64,000 bases of DNA, from contig NC_069660.1 of the NCBI RefSeq assembly GCF_027244095.1, positions 135,769,834-135,833,833 of the forward strand. Direction: 5' to 3'. Within the stretch, counting starts at the first letter, position 1. Each line of letters begins with the position of its first letter. This document shows, in pieces, positions 45,806 to 57,440 of this stretch. This DNA comes from Hemicordylus capensis. Its lineage: Eukaryota > Chordata > Lepidosauria > Squamata > Cordylidae. The position numbers and the translations under genes are program-made. The notes under the pieces were generated by a model that worked only from the letters and a program-made list of their open reading frames with translations, did not search any database and had not been told where the DNA came from.

Positions 45806-47029
45806 CCAGAAATTAGTTCCCTTGTTAAGTATAACTCCTATTACCATTCCTTTGATCTGTCTTCAAATGACTTCCAGTTATTTACATCAATATCTTCAGT
45901 GGAAATAGATCAGTTGCTTCTGTAAGAGTCTAAACTCTTAAAAGAGTAAGAGAAAGAGTAAAACTAGCTACTCCATGGAAAGTCACTGAATTCATCTCTC
46001 AGCATCCCCCCCACCCCCCGCAGACACACACACTGAAAAGCAACCATGGGGAGACCTGATCTAGACTGGGACTGCAGTATAGGGGGCAGGGTAAACAACC
46101 CTTTCCAGCTCACATCAATTCCCTGATGCAAATCCGCTGCCAGTGCCAAAGCTGCTGCTAGCCATGGAGGGGAAAACATAAAGGCACTCATACATGCATA
46201 GATATTGAGCCCTTTCTCACGACGGGAGAAAGGGCTCAAAAGAGATGAGAGGAGGAAACCTTCAAAAGTGTGCTTCTCCCATAGACAATCCTCGTGAAGA
46301 GTCTGGGGGCAGAGATCATGTGCCCAGATGTACAGCTCCCTCCTCAGGCAGTGTGGTGGGTTGTGGGGCTGGGGTTCCCTGATGCCGGCTGGGAGCCCTG
46401 CAGTCTCCCAGCACCAGCTGCAAGCAGCCTGAGCAGGCAGACAACCCGAAACATGGGGTTAAGAGAGTGCTCACTGTTTATTGGGAAATCAGCAAAAGTG
46501 GCAATGGGTGGGTGGGACTCTGCTCTCTCATTGTGGCTCCAGTCTAAATCAGGCTCACTTGCAACTGCTTTTCAGGGGGAAAGCCAGTCACAAATCTGTG
46601 ACATCATATCTACTGTGGCAAATAGATAATGCATAGTGTTGTGAACAATTCCTTCATTAACTGACTATCCACAAAGCACAAGTCTTCATCACCTTTATTC
46701 TTCAGCACCATCATAGGACTGAAGTAGGGAGAAGTCAAACATGGTTGCACAGATTTGTATCTGTTTACTGTCATGTGGAATGGTCAATAACTTATTTTGA
46801 TAATCTCTCAGCACTCCCCTTGAAAATCAGTTTAAGAATACATATAATGGACCTATGAAGTCCTTGAGCGAGCCCTAAAGACGCAACTCCAGGAAGTTCT
46901 CCAGCACTGAAAATTCCTGAATTACAGTGAAGATCTTCACAAGTCCTACTGGGGCATGATCTACCTCCCCAAGGATGGAGACTTTCCATGCACATGCACT
47001 TTAAGTCTATGTCAGGAACTTCACACCTC

Positions 47030-47030
<1 letters not shown>
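45806..47030. other. No gene recognised
   Basis: Mixed unique and weakly repetitive DNA. The segment 46020-46620 has two related inverted-looking words (AAAAGCAACCATGGGGAGA and GGAAAGCCAGTCACAA contexts) but no clear element. Confidence 0.35.

Positions 47031-47032
<2 letters not shown>

Positions 47033-47082
<50 letters not shown>
47033..47082. repeat. (TC)n microsatellite
   Basis: About 25 TC units. Confidence 0.95.
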
Positions 47083-47085
<3 letters not shown>

Positions 47086-47329
47086 TTTCAAGGTGGGCAT
47101 CTTCTTGGGCATGTTTCTTTTGGCCTTCCTCAGGAACATCAGTTCCCCAGTGCTGGCAAAATGGTCACCTGTACTATCTAATCCAGTGTTGTCTAAAGGA
47201 AGGAAGTGCGACAAGACCAGCTACACCAGTCTAGTAAGTCTCTTTGTGCCAATAGGAAGAATGGTCAAATGATTATCCCGAACCCTATACAAGTTTCTGC
47301 ATCAGCCTTGCTCACTGATCTGAACAACT

Positions 47330-47738
47330 AGGACGACACGTGTGAAGCACCTGACAGGGTTCTGCGGGGAAAGTGGCCTTAGCCCACTCTCCCCGCAGAC
47401 GAGCAGTCACTCATAGCTGGGCAGCCAGATTGGCTGCCCACACAACTGCTGGCTTTGTCACAGACCTGGTGGGGGCTGCGGGGATCAGGGGCCGCACAGC
47501 CCCCGAGGGTTCCAGGATGCCCCACACAAGTGCAACACACAAGCGGCAGTAATACTCAAGCAATCAGATGAGGTTAACGGAGCTCTCGCTCCGTTAACCT
47601 CATTTAAGGGGAAGAGTAATTAGGTGGGCTAGCCGCCTTGGGAGCACCAGGCTCACGTTCGAGCCCAATGATTCCCACGATCCCTGGAAAGCGGGCTAAG
47701 CTCTCTTGGCCCTCTTTCCAGTGATTGTGGGAATAGCT
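47330..47738. mobile_element. GGCTATTC-type MITE, copy 4
   Basis: The right end is ATTGTGGGAATAGC (inverse GCTATTCCCACAAT). The left edge is uncertain. The interior shares TTAGCCCACTCTCCCC with the copy at 51.7 kb and has the perfect hairpin ATGAGGTTAACGGAG with CTCCGTTAACCTCAT at 47568-47603. Confidence 0.6.
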
Positions 47739-49065
47739 TCTTAGTCTTGCAGGCTGTTGGAATGTTTTATTCCCAATATTCCCTGCTAGCCCTGCTTGGA
47801 ATAAATAATTCCAACAAGGCAATTGACAGCCATCACTTTTCTGTGCCTTTGCCTCTGCTTCACCCTTCCTTCACCTTCACAGCAGCCAGGTCTGACAGCA
47901 GATTGTTGTTGCTATGCTTTTTATTAATTGTTTTCTCTCATATCATTCTAACTGTATCACAAGCTGCCATGAGAGCCTTTCCCCATTAGAAAGCAGGACC
48001 TAAAATGTTTAAATAATATAATAGATGTAGCCAGCCACAATATAAAATTAGAAAGAATGTTCCCCTGCAGAAGTGTATTGAATACCACATATCAGCTGCA
48101 GTAGTTGGGATGCCTATCGAGAGAAACAACATATATAAAAAAAACTATAGTTCTAATTATTTCCTTGCAGCCTCCTGATTTCTTGATCTTGTTTTCCAAA
48201 CAGGTAATCTGAAAAGCATTAAGAGGTTGGCCCCCATTTACTTTCAGTCCTTGAATTCCATATGCTTCCAACAGTTAACATTAATCTTTACCTTAAAAGC
48301 ATATGATCACCAGACACTACATGAACATATGCAATTAAAATACACCAGTTTGTTCATGTAGTGCATCAGTACAAACCTGGCATAGTCATTTAGAAGTCTC
48401 ATTTTTATCCAACGGCAAAAATACAGTGAAAGCGAGTGATTACCTGAGCTCCCCAGAGATTACAGAACCCTGAGGTTGGGGTGAAAAATATTAGAAAAAT
48501 CACTAGTGCAATTTTCTTTGCATTGACCTTCCAAAGGCCTTCAAAAAGCAACTGTCCTCCAGAGGCAGATTATTCATCACACTCTATACAGTCTCAGCCT
48601 GAGCTTTCCTCAGCAAAGACTGGAAGCATTTGGTGAATTACACATGAGTAAGGAGATATATATCAACCCGACAGGAGTCCTAAATTGAGGCTGTGCCAAA
48701 CATGCTTCATTTAACATAGCATGTTAAATTCAGTCCTTACTCTCAAAGATGGATGCTCACCGTCACGATTCAACCCACCAGGCATTCACGACGTCTTCCT
48801 TATTCAATGTTTCTATTTTAGAAGGGAGTTCCTCCTTGGTTTTACATACCACTGCCCGTTATAATTGTGAAGGGTATTTAAAAAACAAAAAACCCTTTTC
48901 CATCCTTCTCAACTCTGGCTCAGGTTAAGTTGTGCTGACCTGCGTTGAATACTGGATCTGATTTCTGTATCCAGGTTCTAAAGACTGCAAAGATACATTG
49001 GCTCTGCTATGTGGGAGAGTGTTTCTCTCTCATCCCAACACACAAGCTCACATACACATATACCC
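47739..49065. other. No gene recognised
   Basis: AT-rich unique DNA; nothing recognised. Confidence 0.4.
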
Positions 49066-49330
49066 ACTTTATTTTATTTTATTTTATTTTATTTTATATG
49101 CCACCTGACTCCAAAGGCTCTAGGTGGTTTACAAAAATAAACACAATAAAAACAGAATAAAACCAACTATTAAACAATTAAAATTTAAAACATTCAAAGA
49201 TTACCACAATTCAAAACAAAATTTTAAACAGCAATTAAAAATGTAAAACATTCAGAGATTATTACAAGCCTGGCTTAAAAGAGTGTGTCTTAGGGGCTTT
49301 TTAAAAGGCTGGTAAAGATGTTAAGCTCCT
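49066..49330 (-). mobile_element. LINE 3' end fragment
   Basis: On the - strand: AAGCCCCTAAGACACACTC, a long A/T-rich middle, then AAACCACCTAGAGCCTTTGG and a TAAAATAAAAT tail. The tail (49070-49097 on +) is a (TTTTA)n run. 5' truncated. Confidence 0.65.
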
Positions 49331-50965
49331 TCTGTCTAATGCAGATAATTAGTTCCCATTTGCCACTTTATATCTCTGGTACCTATATATTAAGAATTGA
49401 CTAAGTTCTGCAAGATCATATGTAGGGATAGGAAACCATCCCTCCCTAGACATTAACTTTCTTTTTACTTTGTGCCACACAATGTAATTATTTATTAAAT
49501 GTGTGTAAGGAAGATCTTATACTGGATGGTGCAATGCGTTCAGTCCTTCAGTTCCTAATAAAAGAGTCTAATTTAACACAATATTTTCTCCCATTTTAAA
49601 ATCATACAAAAAGCATCCCATTCCATATGTGGAAGAAGCGAAATCTGATATGGTGCAGAAATGTTGTAGCTCAATAGACAGTGATGGGAATAAAATACAG
49701 ACTGGAGTGTGGATTAAAACAAACAAAAGGCTGGTTCACATGACTGTTATAATCAAGGTAGAAGCTGTGCTACCCTGTTTTGCATGATTGTGAGAAGTCA
49801 AGCAAATCCCTCCAGCCCAGTTTTTCCAAGCAGGGTAACGCAGCTTTTCTACTATGCTTTTAACTGAAGGTGGGAGAGCTCTCCTACCTGAGTTCTCTGG
49901 TAATGAGAATTCACACAGCTCTTTTAGCTGGTCATAACAGCTAAACAATAACATCCTGATCTCCCTCCCTTGCATGGCAATCACAGAGTTCAGTGGCCAC
50001 CAGAGCAGCCATTGGGAAAGGACATGTGAGCTGGCAACGGATCTATAATCCTAAAGCTACTGCAGCTTTGGCAGGGCCGAAAATAAACTACTACTACTAC
50101 TACACAGCTTAGGTTTGTGCTATGAAAACTGAGATAACACACACTGGAAAAGGTCAGCCTTTTCTTCTATAGATCTGGGCCCCAATTCAGTTAAAGTTGG
50201 TTCTGACTGGATCCCATTAGAACTCAAATAAGTCCCATTGCTTTCAAAGGGAGTTTAACTGAATTGGTGCCCTGGTCTCGAAGCATTAGTCAGGACGACA
50301 GCCAGGGTTGCTAAAACATGCTATAAACAGAAATGTTGAACCACGAAAATACTTCCATAGACAAATGCAGTCAACATTTAATCGTTCTCGTTCAACACCT
50401 TTGCCATGTAAAACATTGCCTAGTTATCTCATGGATGATTAACTAAAATGAAGCACATGCAACATAAAAATTATCGCTGTCAAAGCATGGGAAAACAGAT
50501 TATTCATAATGATGTTCATAAACATTATTCAGGGTTTGCCAGCAAAAGGTGTGTGAGGATTATTAATTTGTGACTCGTGTTGCTGGTAAACTGTAAACCC
50601 AGTTACAAGCACACTTATTGACCTTTTGCATCTCTGGGATCCCTGCAAATGAGATGTGTATGGTTCCTCCCTCTCCTGCCGCCCTTATTACGAAGGTAAG
50701 CATTCATATATAGCATCATGTTTCTGATAAATATGCCAAGTGGAGAAGGGTCATTTCTTAGATTGATTTCCCTGAAGACTCGGGAAGTAGGTAAGGGGAG
50801 AGTTTAAACAACTAACTGCTGAACAAGTTGCTTTGTGCCATAATTACCCACATAAATTATTTTCACCTGGATATTCAAGGTAAAAAATGTTCTTCTTTTT
50901 TATTTTAATATTTGCACTGCCTATTGTATAATTTAAAATGCTGTGTCTGGTCCAGCTCTTTATTG
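49331..50965. other. Mostly unique DNA; possible worn MITE
   Basis: About 49730-49960 starts GGCTGGTTCACATGACTG and contains the inverted pair GTAGAAGCTGTGCTACCCTG and CAGGGTAACGCAGCTTTTC, so it may be another GGCTATTC-type copy. The stretch 50440-50640 has the look of conserved non-coding DNA. No gene was seen. Confidence 0.4.
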
Positions 50966-50971
50966 GACTTA

Positions 50972-52255
50972 CACATGTGGACAAATATGTTGATACCCCT
51001 CCACGAAAAAAGAAGAACCCACAATTGTGTCTGAAATAACTTGAAACTGACAAACGTAATTGGCACCCATCATTGTTTCTTCCACATTTAACAAAAATCA
51101 GACTTTGCTTTAGAGTTTTGATGCAACAAAATATTTCAAATAACAACATCAATGGAAATGGCATGGACAAAAATGATGGGACCCTTAACCTAATATTTTG
51201 TTGCACAACCTTTAGAGACAATCACTGCAAACAAGCGATTCCTGTAGCTCTCAATGAGACTTCCGCACCTGTCAACAGGTAGTTTGGCCCACTCTTCCTG
51301 AGCAAAGTGCTCCAGCTGTGTCAGCTTTGAAGGATGCCTTCTCCAGACTGCATGTTTCAGTTCTTTCCATAGATGACCGATAGGATTCCAAGCAGGGCTC
51401 ATAGAAGGCCACTTCAGAACAGTCCAATGTTTTGTCCTTAGCCATTCTTGGGTGCTTTTAGCTGTGTGTTTGGGGTCATTATCCTGTTGGAGGATCCATG
51501 ACCTGCATCTGAGACAGAGCTTTCTGACACTGGGCAGTATGTTTCGCTCCAGAATGTCTTGGTAGTCCTGGGATTTCATTGTTCCCTGCACAGACTCAAG
51601 GCACCCTGTGCCAGACACAGCAAAGTAGCCCCAAAACATAATTGAACCTCCTCCATGAGGCTATTCACACAATGGGACAAAATCGGGTTAGCCTCCGCTA
51701 GCCCAATTTCGTCCCACTGTGGGAACCACCAGGCTCGGCTGCCAGCCCGGTGGTTCCTGAGTGGGTAACCCGCTCGAGTAGCCCACCCCTTAAACCGGGT
51801 TTGCAGAGTGAGCGCTCTGCAAACCCAGTTTTTGGGATCGTGAGTAGCCGTGGCGTGGCTCCGCACCACAACTACTCAAGAGTAGACCCCCCCAGCAGGA
51901 GGCTGAAAAGCAGCCTCCCAGCTTGGGGGTCTCTCCAGTATGCCCTGCGTGCTCGCACAGGGCATACTGAGGCTTCCGTGAGCCACGCGGCCCCAGAACT
52001 CCCCAGCCCCAGCTGGCTCCATCACTGAGCTGGCAGTCATGTGGGTGGCTGATCCGGCTGCCCAGGCAGGTCTGCCCGATCATCTGTGGGGAGAGCGGGC
52101 TTAGCCCACTCTCCCCAAAAACCAGGCAAAAGCAGGTCTCACTGATCGTGAGACCCGCCTCCATGTTTCACAGTAGGCCTGGAGTTCTTTTCTTTGAAAG
52201 CTTCATTTTTTCATCTGTGGACATAGAGCTGATGTGACTTGCCAAAAAGCTACAG
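50972..52255 (-). mobile_element. Tc1-like transposon, C-terminal half, interrupted
   Basis: On the - strand the catalytic part reads FGKSHQLYVHR, one in-frame stop, FKEKNSRPTVKHGG, then (after a MITE insertion) GSIMFWGYFAVSGTG, LQQDNDPKHTAK and WPSMSPAWNPIGHLWKELK. The spacing from the QQDND aspartate to the changed residue is that of DD34E, but the final E is G here, so the copy is dead. The far end, after a TA, has CACATGTGGACAAATATG and ACTTGAAACTGACAAA, words of a Tc1 family widespread in fish and amphibians. The N-terminal DNA-binding domain is missing. Confidence 0.85.
51658..52157. mobile_element. GGCTATTC-type MITE in Tc1, exact 8-bp TSD
   Basis: Left AGGCTATTCACACAATGGG, right inverse CGGGTCTCACGATCAG. 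The flanks cctccatg at 51650-51657 and 52158-52165 are identical and the Tc1 reading frame resumes across them, which proves the boundaries and gives an 8-bp duplication. Hairpin AAACCGGGTTTGCAGAG / CTCTGCAAACCCAGTTT at 51792-51831 (16 of 17 pairs). 500 bp, non-coding. Confidence 0.9.
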
Positions 52256-52500
52256 TTTTGTCATTTAAAAAAGCCAGAGTTGAATTTGCTAAAATACATA
52301 TTGACAAGCCACAATGCTTCTGGGAGAATGTCCTTTGGACAGATGAGTCAAAACTGGAGATTCTCTGTGCAGAGAACAATGAAATTCAAGACTATCAAGA
52401 CATTCTGGAGTGAAATGTACTGCCCAGTGTCAGGAAGCTCTGTCTCAGTCGCAGGTCATGGATCCTCCAACAGGATAATGAATATTGTAGCCAAACTGGT
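52256..52500 (+). mobile_element. Tc1-like fragment in opposite orientation
   Basis: On the + strand: KKARVEFAKIHIDKPQ, then FWENVLWTDESKLE (first catalytic aspartate), then, after an internal deletion, SVQRTMKF and IQDYQDILE, and a last RRSWILQQDNE. Same family as the adjoining - strand copy, so the two form an inverted pair joined near 52250. Confidence 0.8.
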
Positions 52501-52639
52501 TTCTTCAAATTTCACATCATAGTTCAAGCCAACCTTTAATACAAATAGTAAATGACGCAGTTGATTATGGCAAGCAATGGTTAATCTTGATCTCCATTGA
52601 ATGTGAGGTCACATGATACAGTTACCTTGCTGAAGCAAA

Positions 52640-52832
52640 GCAGGTACATGGGAACATAGGAAGCTACCTTATACTGAGTCAGACCATTGCACCATCTAGC
52701 TCAGTATTGTCTGGCAGTGGCCGTCCCAGGTTTCAGGCAGGAGTCTTTTCTAGCCATACCTGGAAATGTCAGGGATTGAACCTGGGACCTTCTGCAAGCA
52801 AAACGGATGCTCTGCCACTGAACTTTGGCACC
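52640..52832 (-). mobile_element. tRNA-Ala-headed SINE
   Basis: On the - strand: AGTTCAGTGGCAGAGCATCC (A box), CAGAAGGTCCCAGGTTCAAT (B box), the body, and the tail CTGAGTATAAGG-type ending in GGTAGCTTCCTATG. Nearly full length. Confidence 0.85.
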
Positions 52833-53620
52833 AGATCTAGGCCTGGATGAGTAACTGTCTTGGAACTGCCTTGGCTCCATGACAGAAAAGGGTGGGATAT
52901 TAATATAACAAATAAATGATTAATTGTAATAAATACACAAGAAACAATATTGCTCACACCAATTTTCAGTATCTTGGTTTTTCTGTAAGTGATGTACACA
53001 GAACCACATTCAGATCCTGTGCAAATATAATGCTTGCCTTCCCTTAATTTTGGTTGGGAGCAAACTCCTGGCTTCACATATAGGTTAGCAGGGAATCCAG
53101 CTTAACTTTAACAAGGCGTGGAGCCACCATTGACCAAACAGTTTCAAAGAACCCGGGCCACTGCCCCCAGGTGCTGTGCCTTGCAGCCCCAGACACACAC
53201 TCCTCATCTGACATCAGACGCGGAGGACATTATTTTGTTCCTAAATGGGGCCGTGAGGTGACTCTCTGCCTTTTAAAGGCAGGGAGAGCCACTCCTGGCC
53301 TTGCTGCCAATGCAGTGGGGGCGATCTCCCTCCCAAACGGGGCCGTGTGGCTCCATTTTGGAGGGAGACCACACCTGACGTCAATGTGGGGGCATGGCTA
53401 GCTGGCACCCTGCGTCAGCTCAACTCAGGCTGCCACCAGCCTCCCTCCGCTCCTGGCTTTAACCATGGTTAATATTTGTACCAGGCTTAAGGCTAGCAAG
53501 GGAAGGGGAGAAGGGACTTGTGCTGGAGAGGAGAGATACTGGACGTGGAACATGTGATCACAATCCACTCCTGGACCCTAATGTGGACATTGGACAGTGA
53601 TTAAGACATCACCCAGTAAA
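52833..53620. other. Repeat-derived DNA, no gene
   Basis: 53150-53460 shares CATCTGACATCAGACGC and nearby GC-rich words with the block at 36.8 kb, so an unnamed element family lies here. The remainder is unique. Confidence 0.4.
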
Positions 53621-54086
53621 AGTATTCACACGACTGGGAGGCAGGGAGAGTGGGCGGGTGAAACCTACTTCCCCCCTAGATGATTCTTCAGTGTTGGTGG
53701 GAAGTGCAGACTGTGCTCCTCCATTATCTGCACTGCTGCACTCAGTGCGAGTCTCTGTAGCACTGGATGATGTGTCCCAGCCTCCACCTATCCCACAATG
53801 CACTGCATGATGAGCATAGTGCATGGGGGGGGGTACTCCCGTGGAACAAGCGCTCTAGACACCCAAATTTGTATGCTCTCGGGCTGCAGGCAGCCCAAGC
53901 ACACACACGATCCTGGAGATCCTGGGGTTAAGAGCGTGTTTGTGCCCTTAACCCTGACTAAATACTGGGCTTAAAAGTGGGGTTAGGCAGGCAGCGCCCG
54001 AATCCATGTACATCCCAGCACTGCACATGAGCCTAACCCAGGCTGGGCTTGCCCTAGCCTGAGTTAGGCTTCTCGTGGAATAGCCT
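53621..54086. mobile_element. GGCTATTC-type MITE, copy 7
   Basis: Left GTATTCACACGACTGGGAGG; the inverse of the right is AGGCTATTCCACGAGAAGC. The family hairpin is GGGTTAAG with CTTAACCC at about 53935-53954. Non-coding. Confidence 0.7.
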
Positions 54087-54641
54087 TATTCTTGTCTGCA
54101 TGAGCCTTTTTTTTTTTTTTAAGAGAGAACACATTCTAAGAACTAGTAGTTTGCAGAAGTCAGGGAGCATCTCTCCCATGAGAGCTCACATCTCCCTGGT
54201 GTCCTCAGAACATCTCAACAGGGCACTTTTCAGATTAGACCCTGCAATGGGTTCACAGTAGATCTCAGAAGTGTGCTTCCACACTTCCTGTGTTGTGACA
54301 CCGCAGTCCCTACACTGACAGCACGGTGCTGCTGATCACATTTCAAACACCTTGTTTCCAATACAGTCGCTGCAATTGCTATGATGTCCTGTATCCGGTA
54401 TAAAAAGCTTGCTGTTTTTCCGGGCTGTTAGTTTCTCCAAGACTGCTCTCCCTGCTGTTTACATTTCAAATGCGATTTGCCTGAATAGAAGCATTTTGCT
54501 GCTGTTGAGCAGCTAACCTGGGAATCGCCCAGGCCCTGCCAGTGAGTGTCACAGTGTCAACAGAAACGAGACTAGTATCTACAATGAACAAAGCCTTTTC
54601 AGTGCTGACACCTCCCTTCAAGAAGGTTCAAATTACTCTTT
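54087..54641. other. No gene seen
   Basis: Includes a T12 run; otherwise unique sequence with nothing recognised. Confidence 0.4.
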
Positions 54642-55025
54642 GGAGCTTTTCTCACAATCATTGAAAAGAGCTCTGGAGCAGTCGGTGGGGAAGGCGGGTT
54701 TAATGTACCTTCTGGACAGACAACCTCCGTGCTTTCCCTGGGTGGACGGATCACCCGCCCAGATCACCAGTGGCTCACCCGGCAGCTCCTGGGGTCAAGG
54801 AGCCTCAATGTGCCACCATGCATGGCCCTGGCTGCCCAGAGCTCCAATCATGCTCTGCGTGAGTGTTAAGCATTTGCTCCCTTAACCTTATTTTAGAGGG
54901 AGGCTACTTTGGTGGGTTTGTCACTGTGTAGTTGCCAGATCGGGCTGGATCCCGGTGATTCACATGTGCATGCAAAACCAGGCTGGTCTCCTTTAGCCCA
55001 GTTTTGCACACACATGTGAATAGCC
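54642..55025. mobile_element. GGCTATTC-type MITE, copy 8
   Basis: Left GGAGCTTTTCTCACAATC; the inverse of the right is GGCTATTCACATGTGTGTG, with subterminal CAAAACTGGGCTAAAGG. Hairpin GTTAAG / CTTAAC near 54865-54886. The hexamer ctcttt occurs at both edges. Confidence 0.65.
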
Positions 55026-55049
55026 TCTTTCAGTACTACCTTTAGGCAT

Positions 55050-55199
55050 CTGGTCAAATTAAATTAGTATTAATTATTTTTGTTTCTGGTATGGCATTTA
55101 TTGTCATTTCATTTTGTTGAGGTTTTATTGTTGTTTTATTATGTTAGTCTGTTTTTGATTTTGTGATTTTATCACATTGTAAGTTGCCGGGTTGGTGTG

Positions 55200-55233
<34 letters not shown>

Positions 55234-55250
55234 TCAATGAAAAATGTAGG
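55050..55250 (+). mobile_element. LINE 3' end with microsatellite
   Basis: T-rich 3' untranslated-like stretch, then CATTGTAAGTTGCCGGG and a (GT)n run at 55192-55231, then AATTCAATGAA. Identity as L2-like is inferred. Confidence 0.45.
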
Positions 55251-55911
55251 CTATAAATTAACTAAATATATAACAATAAACAAACAAGCACTGTTTGGCT
55301 GCTTTCCCTTTTGCCTCCTAAAAGTAAAAAGAATAATACATTCATCCAGGAAACCTAGTTTAAAAAAATATATATCCAAAAGGAAAGTTTTTCAGATTAT
55401 TTTAGTCATTCATATCTATAAGTGTATATACTTTATTTAGAGATGAGATGTAAAAACAGCAAATATTAATTGCTCCACAATTAACATTTTTTTAAAAAAT
55501 AAAATCATTTATGTGGGCTTAGACATGTTCTTATTTAACTGACACATCCAAGAATATCCCATGTGGGTTCTATGTGGGATGCAATCATCAGTAGTCATTG
55601 TCAGGAGTCCAAAATAGCTTCCAAGGCTGTTAGCAGCTCTGAGGGTCAGATGCCAAAGAACTTCCATTATGTCATGCAGGACTACTAGAAAGTGCTTCTT
55701 CACACAATATAGAATTGACTTTGCTGTGGTGATACTATAGTCACTAGCTTGGATGTCTTTAAATGATACCATGGAGGAGAAGTCATGCTTATGGCAATAT
55801 GCAGTCTTCTGCTTCTGGGGCAGTATGTCATTCAATACCAGTTGCTTGGGAGCAGGGGCATCATTACAATAGAGGACCACGGTGGGGGCAAGAGCCAGTG
55901 TGATGTAGTGA
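55251..55911. other. Unclear; possible worn retroposon on - strand
   Basis: 55509-55880 has an uninterrupted 123-codon frame on the - strand. Words such as TATTGTGTGAAGAAGCACTT resemble a CR1-like 3' region known from reptiles and birds, so the frame is probably repeat-derived. Confidence 0.35.
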
Positions 55912-56137
55912 CTGTCAGTGTGGTGTAGTGGTTAGAGTGTTGGAGTAGAAATGGGGAAAGCCAGGTTCAAATCCCCACTTGTCTGTGAAGCTCACTGGGT
56001 AACCATGGGCCAGTCACTTATCCCTTAACTTAACCTACCTCTCAAGGTTGTTGTGAGGATAAACATAACCATGTATACAATTCTGAGCTCTTTGTAGAAA
56101 GAGCAGGATATTAATGTAAAAATAAATAAAAATAAAC
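55912..56137 (+). mobile_element. tRNA-type SINE, full length
   Basis: GTGTGGTGTAGTGGTTAGAG (A box), CAGGTTCAAATCCCCAC (B box), TGGGCCAGTCACTTATCC, AAGGTTGTTGTGAGGATAAA, GCAGGATATTAATG and an AAATAAA tail. An extra partial copy of the start (AGTGTGATGTAGTG) precedes it. Confidence 0.88.
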
Positions 56138-56275
56138 TTGCTCTATGCTCCTCCCCATCCAACCTCCTCAACTCACTAGCATGCTGTTTGCTCACCCTTC
56201 CAGAACTCGGCTCAGCTTCAAGCCAACGAGTCCTCTACAGACATTTTCCTTCCACTCCTACTTACTGGCTACATG

Positions 56276-56397
56276 CATCCTTTGGCATTCTAGCTGTTGA
56301 ACTACAACTCCCATCATCCCCAACCACAATATACTGTGGGTGGGATGGTAGGTGTTGTTGTTCAGCAACAACTAGAGAGCCAAAGGTTGCCAATGCC
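56276..56397. mobile_element. hAT-like palindromic MITE
   Basis: CCTTTGGCATTCTAGCTG on the left and the inverse of AACTAGAGAGCCAAAGG on the right; GAACTACAACTCCCATCATC inside. Same type as the MITEs at 24.8 and 26.0 kb; ends approximate. Confidence 0.7.
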
Positions 56398-56785
56398 TTC
56401 CCCTTTGCTAACCCCACCCCTCCAACATTTCTATGGTTGATGAACCTGTCAGTCAGGTTGTGGGCGAGTGGGTTGAGCCTGAGCACTAGTTAGCCAATTA
56501 CAAGGAGAGGGACGGGTGTGGCTAGGCCAGGGATATGCTTAGAATCCTGGCAACGAGGCTCTAAAATAGAGCTCAGACTTATAAGGTTTGTATTTTGTTG
56601 CCACCAACACTGGCAAGATTTACTTGTGTGCCACATATTCAAAACAATGGGGGTGGGGGGGAAGGCAGGTCATCTTCACTTGTCCCAAGGCTCACACCTA
56701 ACTTGCTTTGTTCCTGCTTGGGAGCAATAGTGGAAGAGATATATTGCCTTCCTGCCCTGCTGATAAGCTTCTTTGGCATTTGAGA
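56398..56785. other. No gene seen
   Basis: Unique sequence between repeats. Confidence 0.4.
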
Positions 56786-57018
56786 ACCCCTGCTAACTTG
56801 GCAAAGAGGCACATTTTAATGTGGTGATTCATTTTATTTAGCAGGGGTAGAGTAACTGGCCCTATCCACCCCCAGCACAGTACTTCCAGTGACTGTTGCT
56901 GGTGGCTGTCTTATGTTTCTTTTTAGATTGTGAGCCCTTTGGGGACAGGGCTCCATCTTATTTATTTATTATTTCCTGTGTGAACTGCCCTGAGCTATTT
57001 TTGGAAGGGCGGTATAGA

Positions 57019-57048
<30 letters not shown>
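56786..57048 (+). mobile_element. Short L2-tailed retroposon, copy 4
   Basis: Starts ACCCCTGCTAACTTGGCAAA exactly as the copy at 26.2 kb, and carries the same body and GAACTGCCCTGAGC tail. Ends in (TCAA)n at 57022-57047. Confidence 0.85.
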
Positions 57049-57049
<1 letters not shown>

Positions 57050-57132
57050 TGACTGGCCAATGTATGAAACAGGATGCTGGACTTGATGACCTTTTGAACT
57101 TATCCACCAGGGCTAGTACTGCCTTACTGATA

Positions 57133-57440
57133 ATGGGAGGAGAGCTCATCTTGTGGTAGCAAGCATGACTTGTCCTCTTAGCTAAGCAGGGTCCACCCTG
57201 GTTGCATATGAAAGGGAGACTAGATGTGTGAGCACTGTAAGATATTCCCCTAAGGGGATGAAGCTGCTCTGGGAATAGCAGGCGGTTCCAAGTTCCCTCC
57301 CTGGCTTCTCCAAGATAGGGCTGAGAGAGATTCCTGCCTACAATCTTAGAGAAGTCGCTGCCAGTCTGTGTAGAAAATACTGAGCTAGATGGACCAGTGG
57401 TCTGACTCAGTTTATGGCAGTTTCCTATATTCCTATAATA
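57133..57440 (+). mobile_element. SINE with tRNA-like and 5S-like head
   Basis: GAGCTCATCTTGTGGTAGCA, GCTAAGCAGGGTCCACCCTG, ATATGAAAGGGAGAC, body GATATTCCCCTAAGGGG, tail GGTCTGACTCAGTTTATGGC. Full length. Confidence 0.9.

Noticed and set aside
55509-55880. 123-codon - frame
   Set aside because: The DNA has words of a CR1-like retroposon tail; unlikely to be a host exon.
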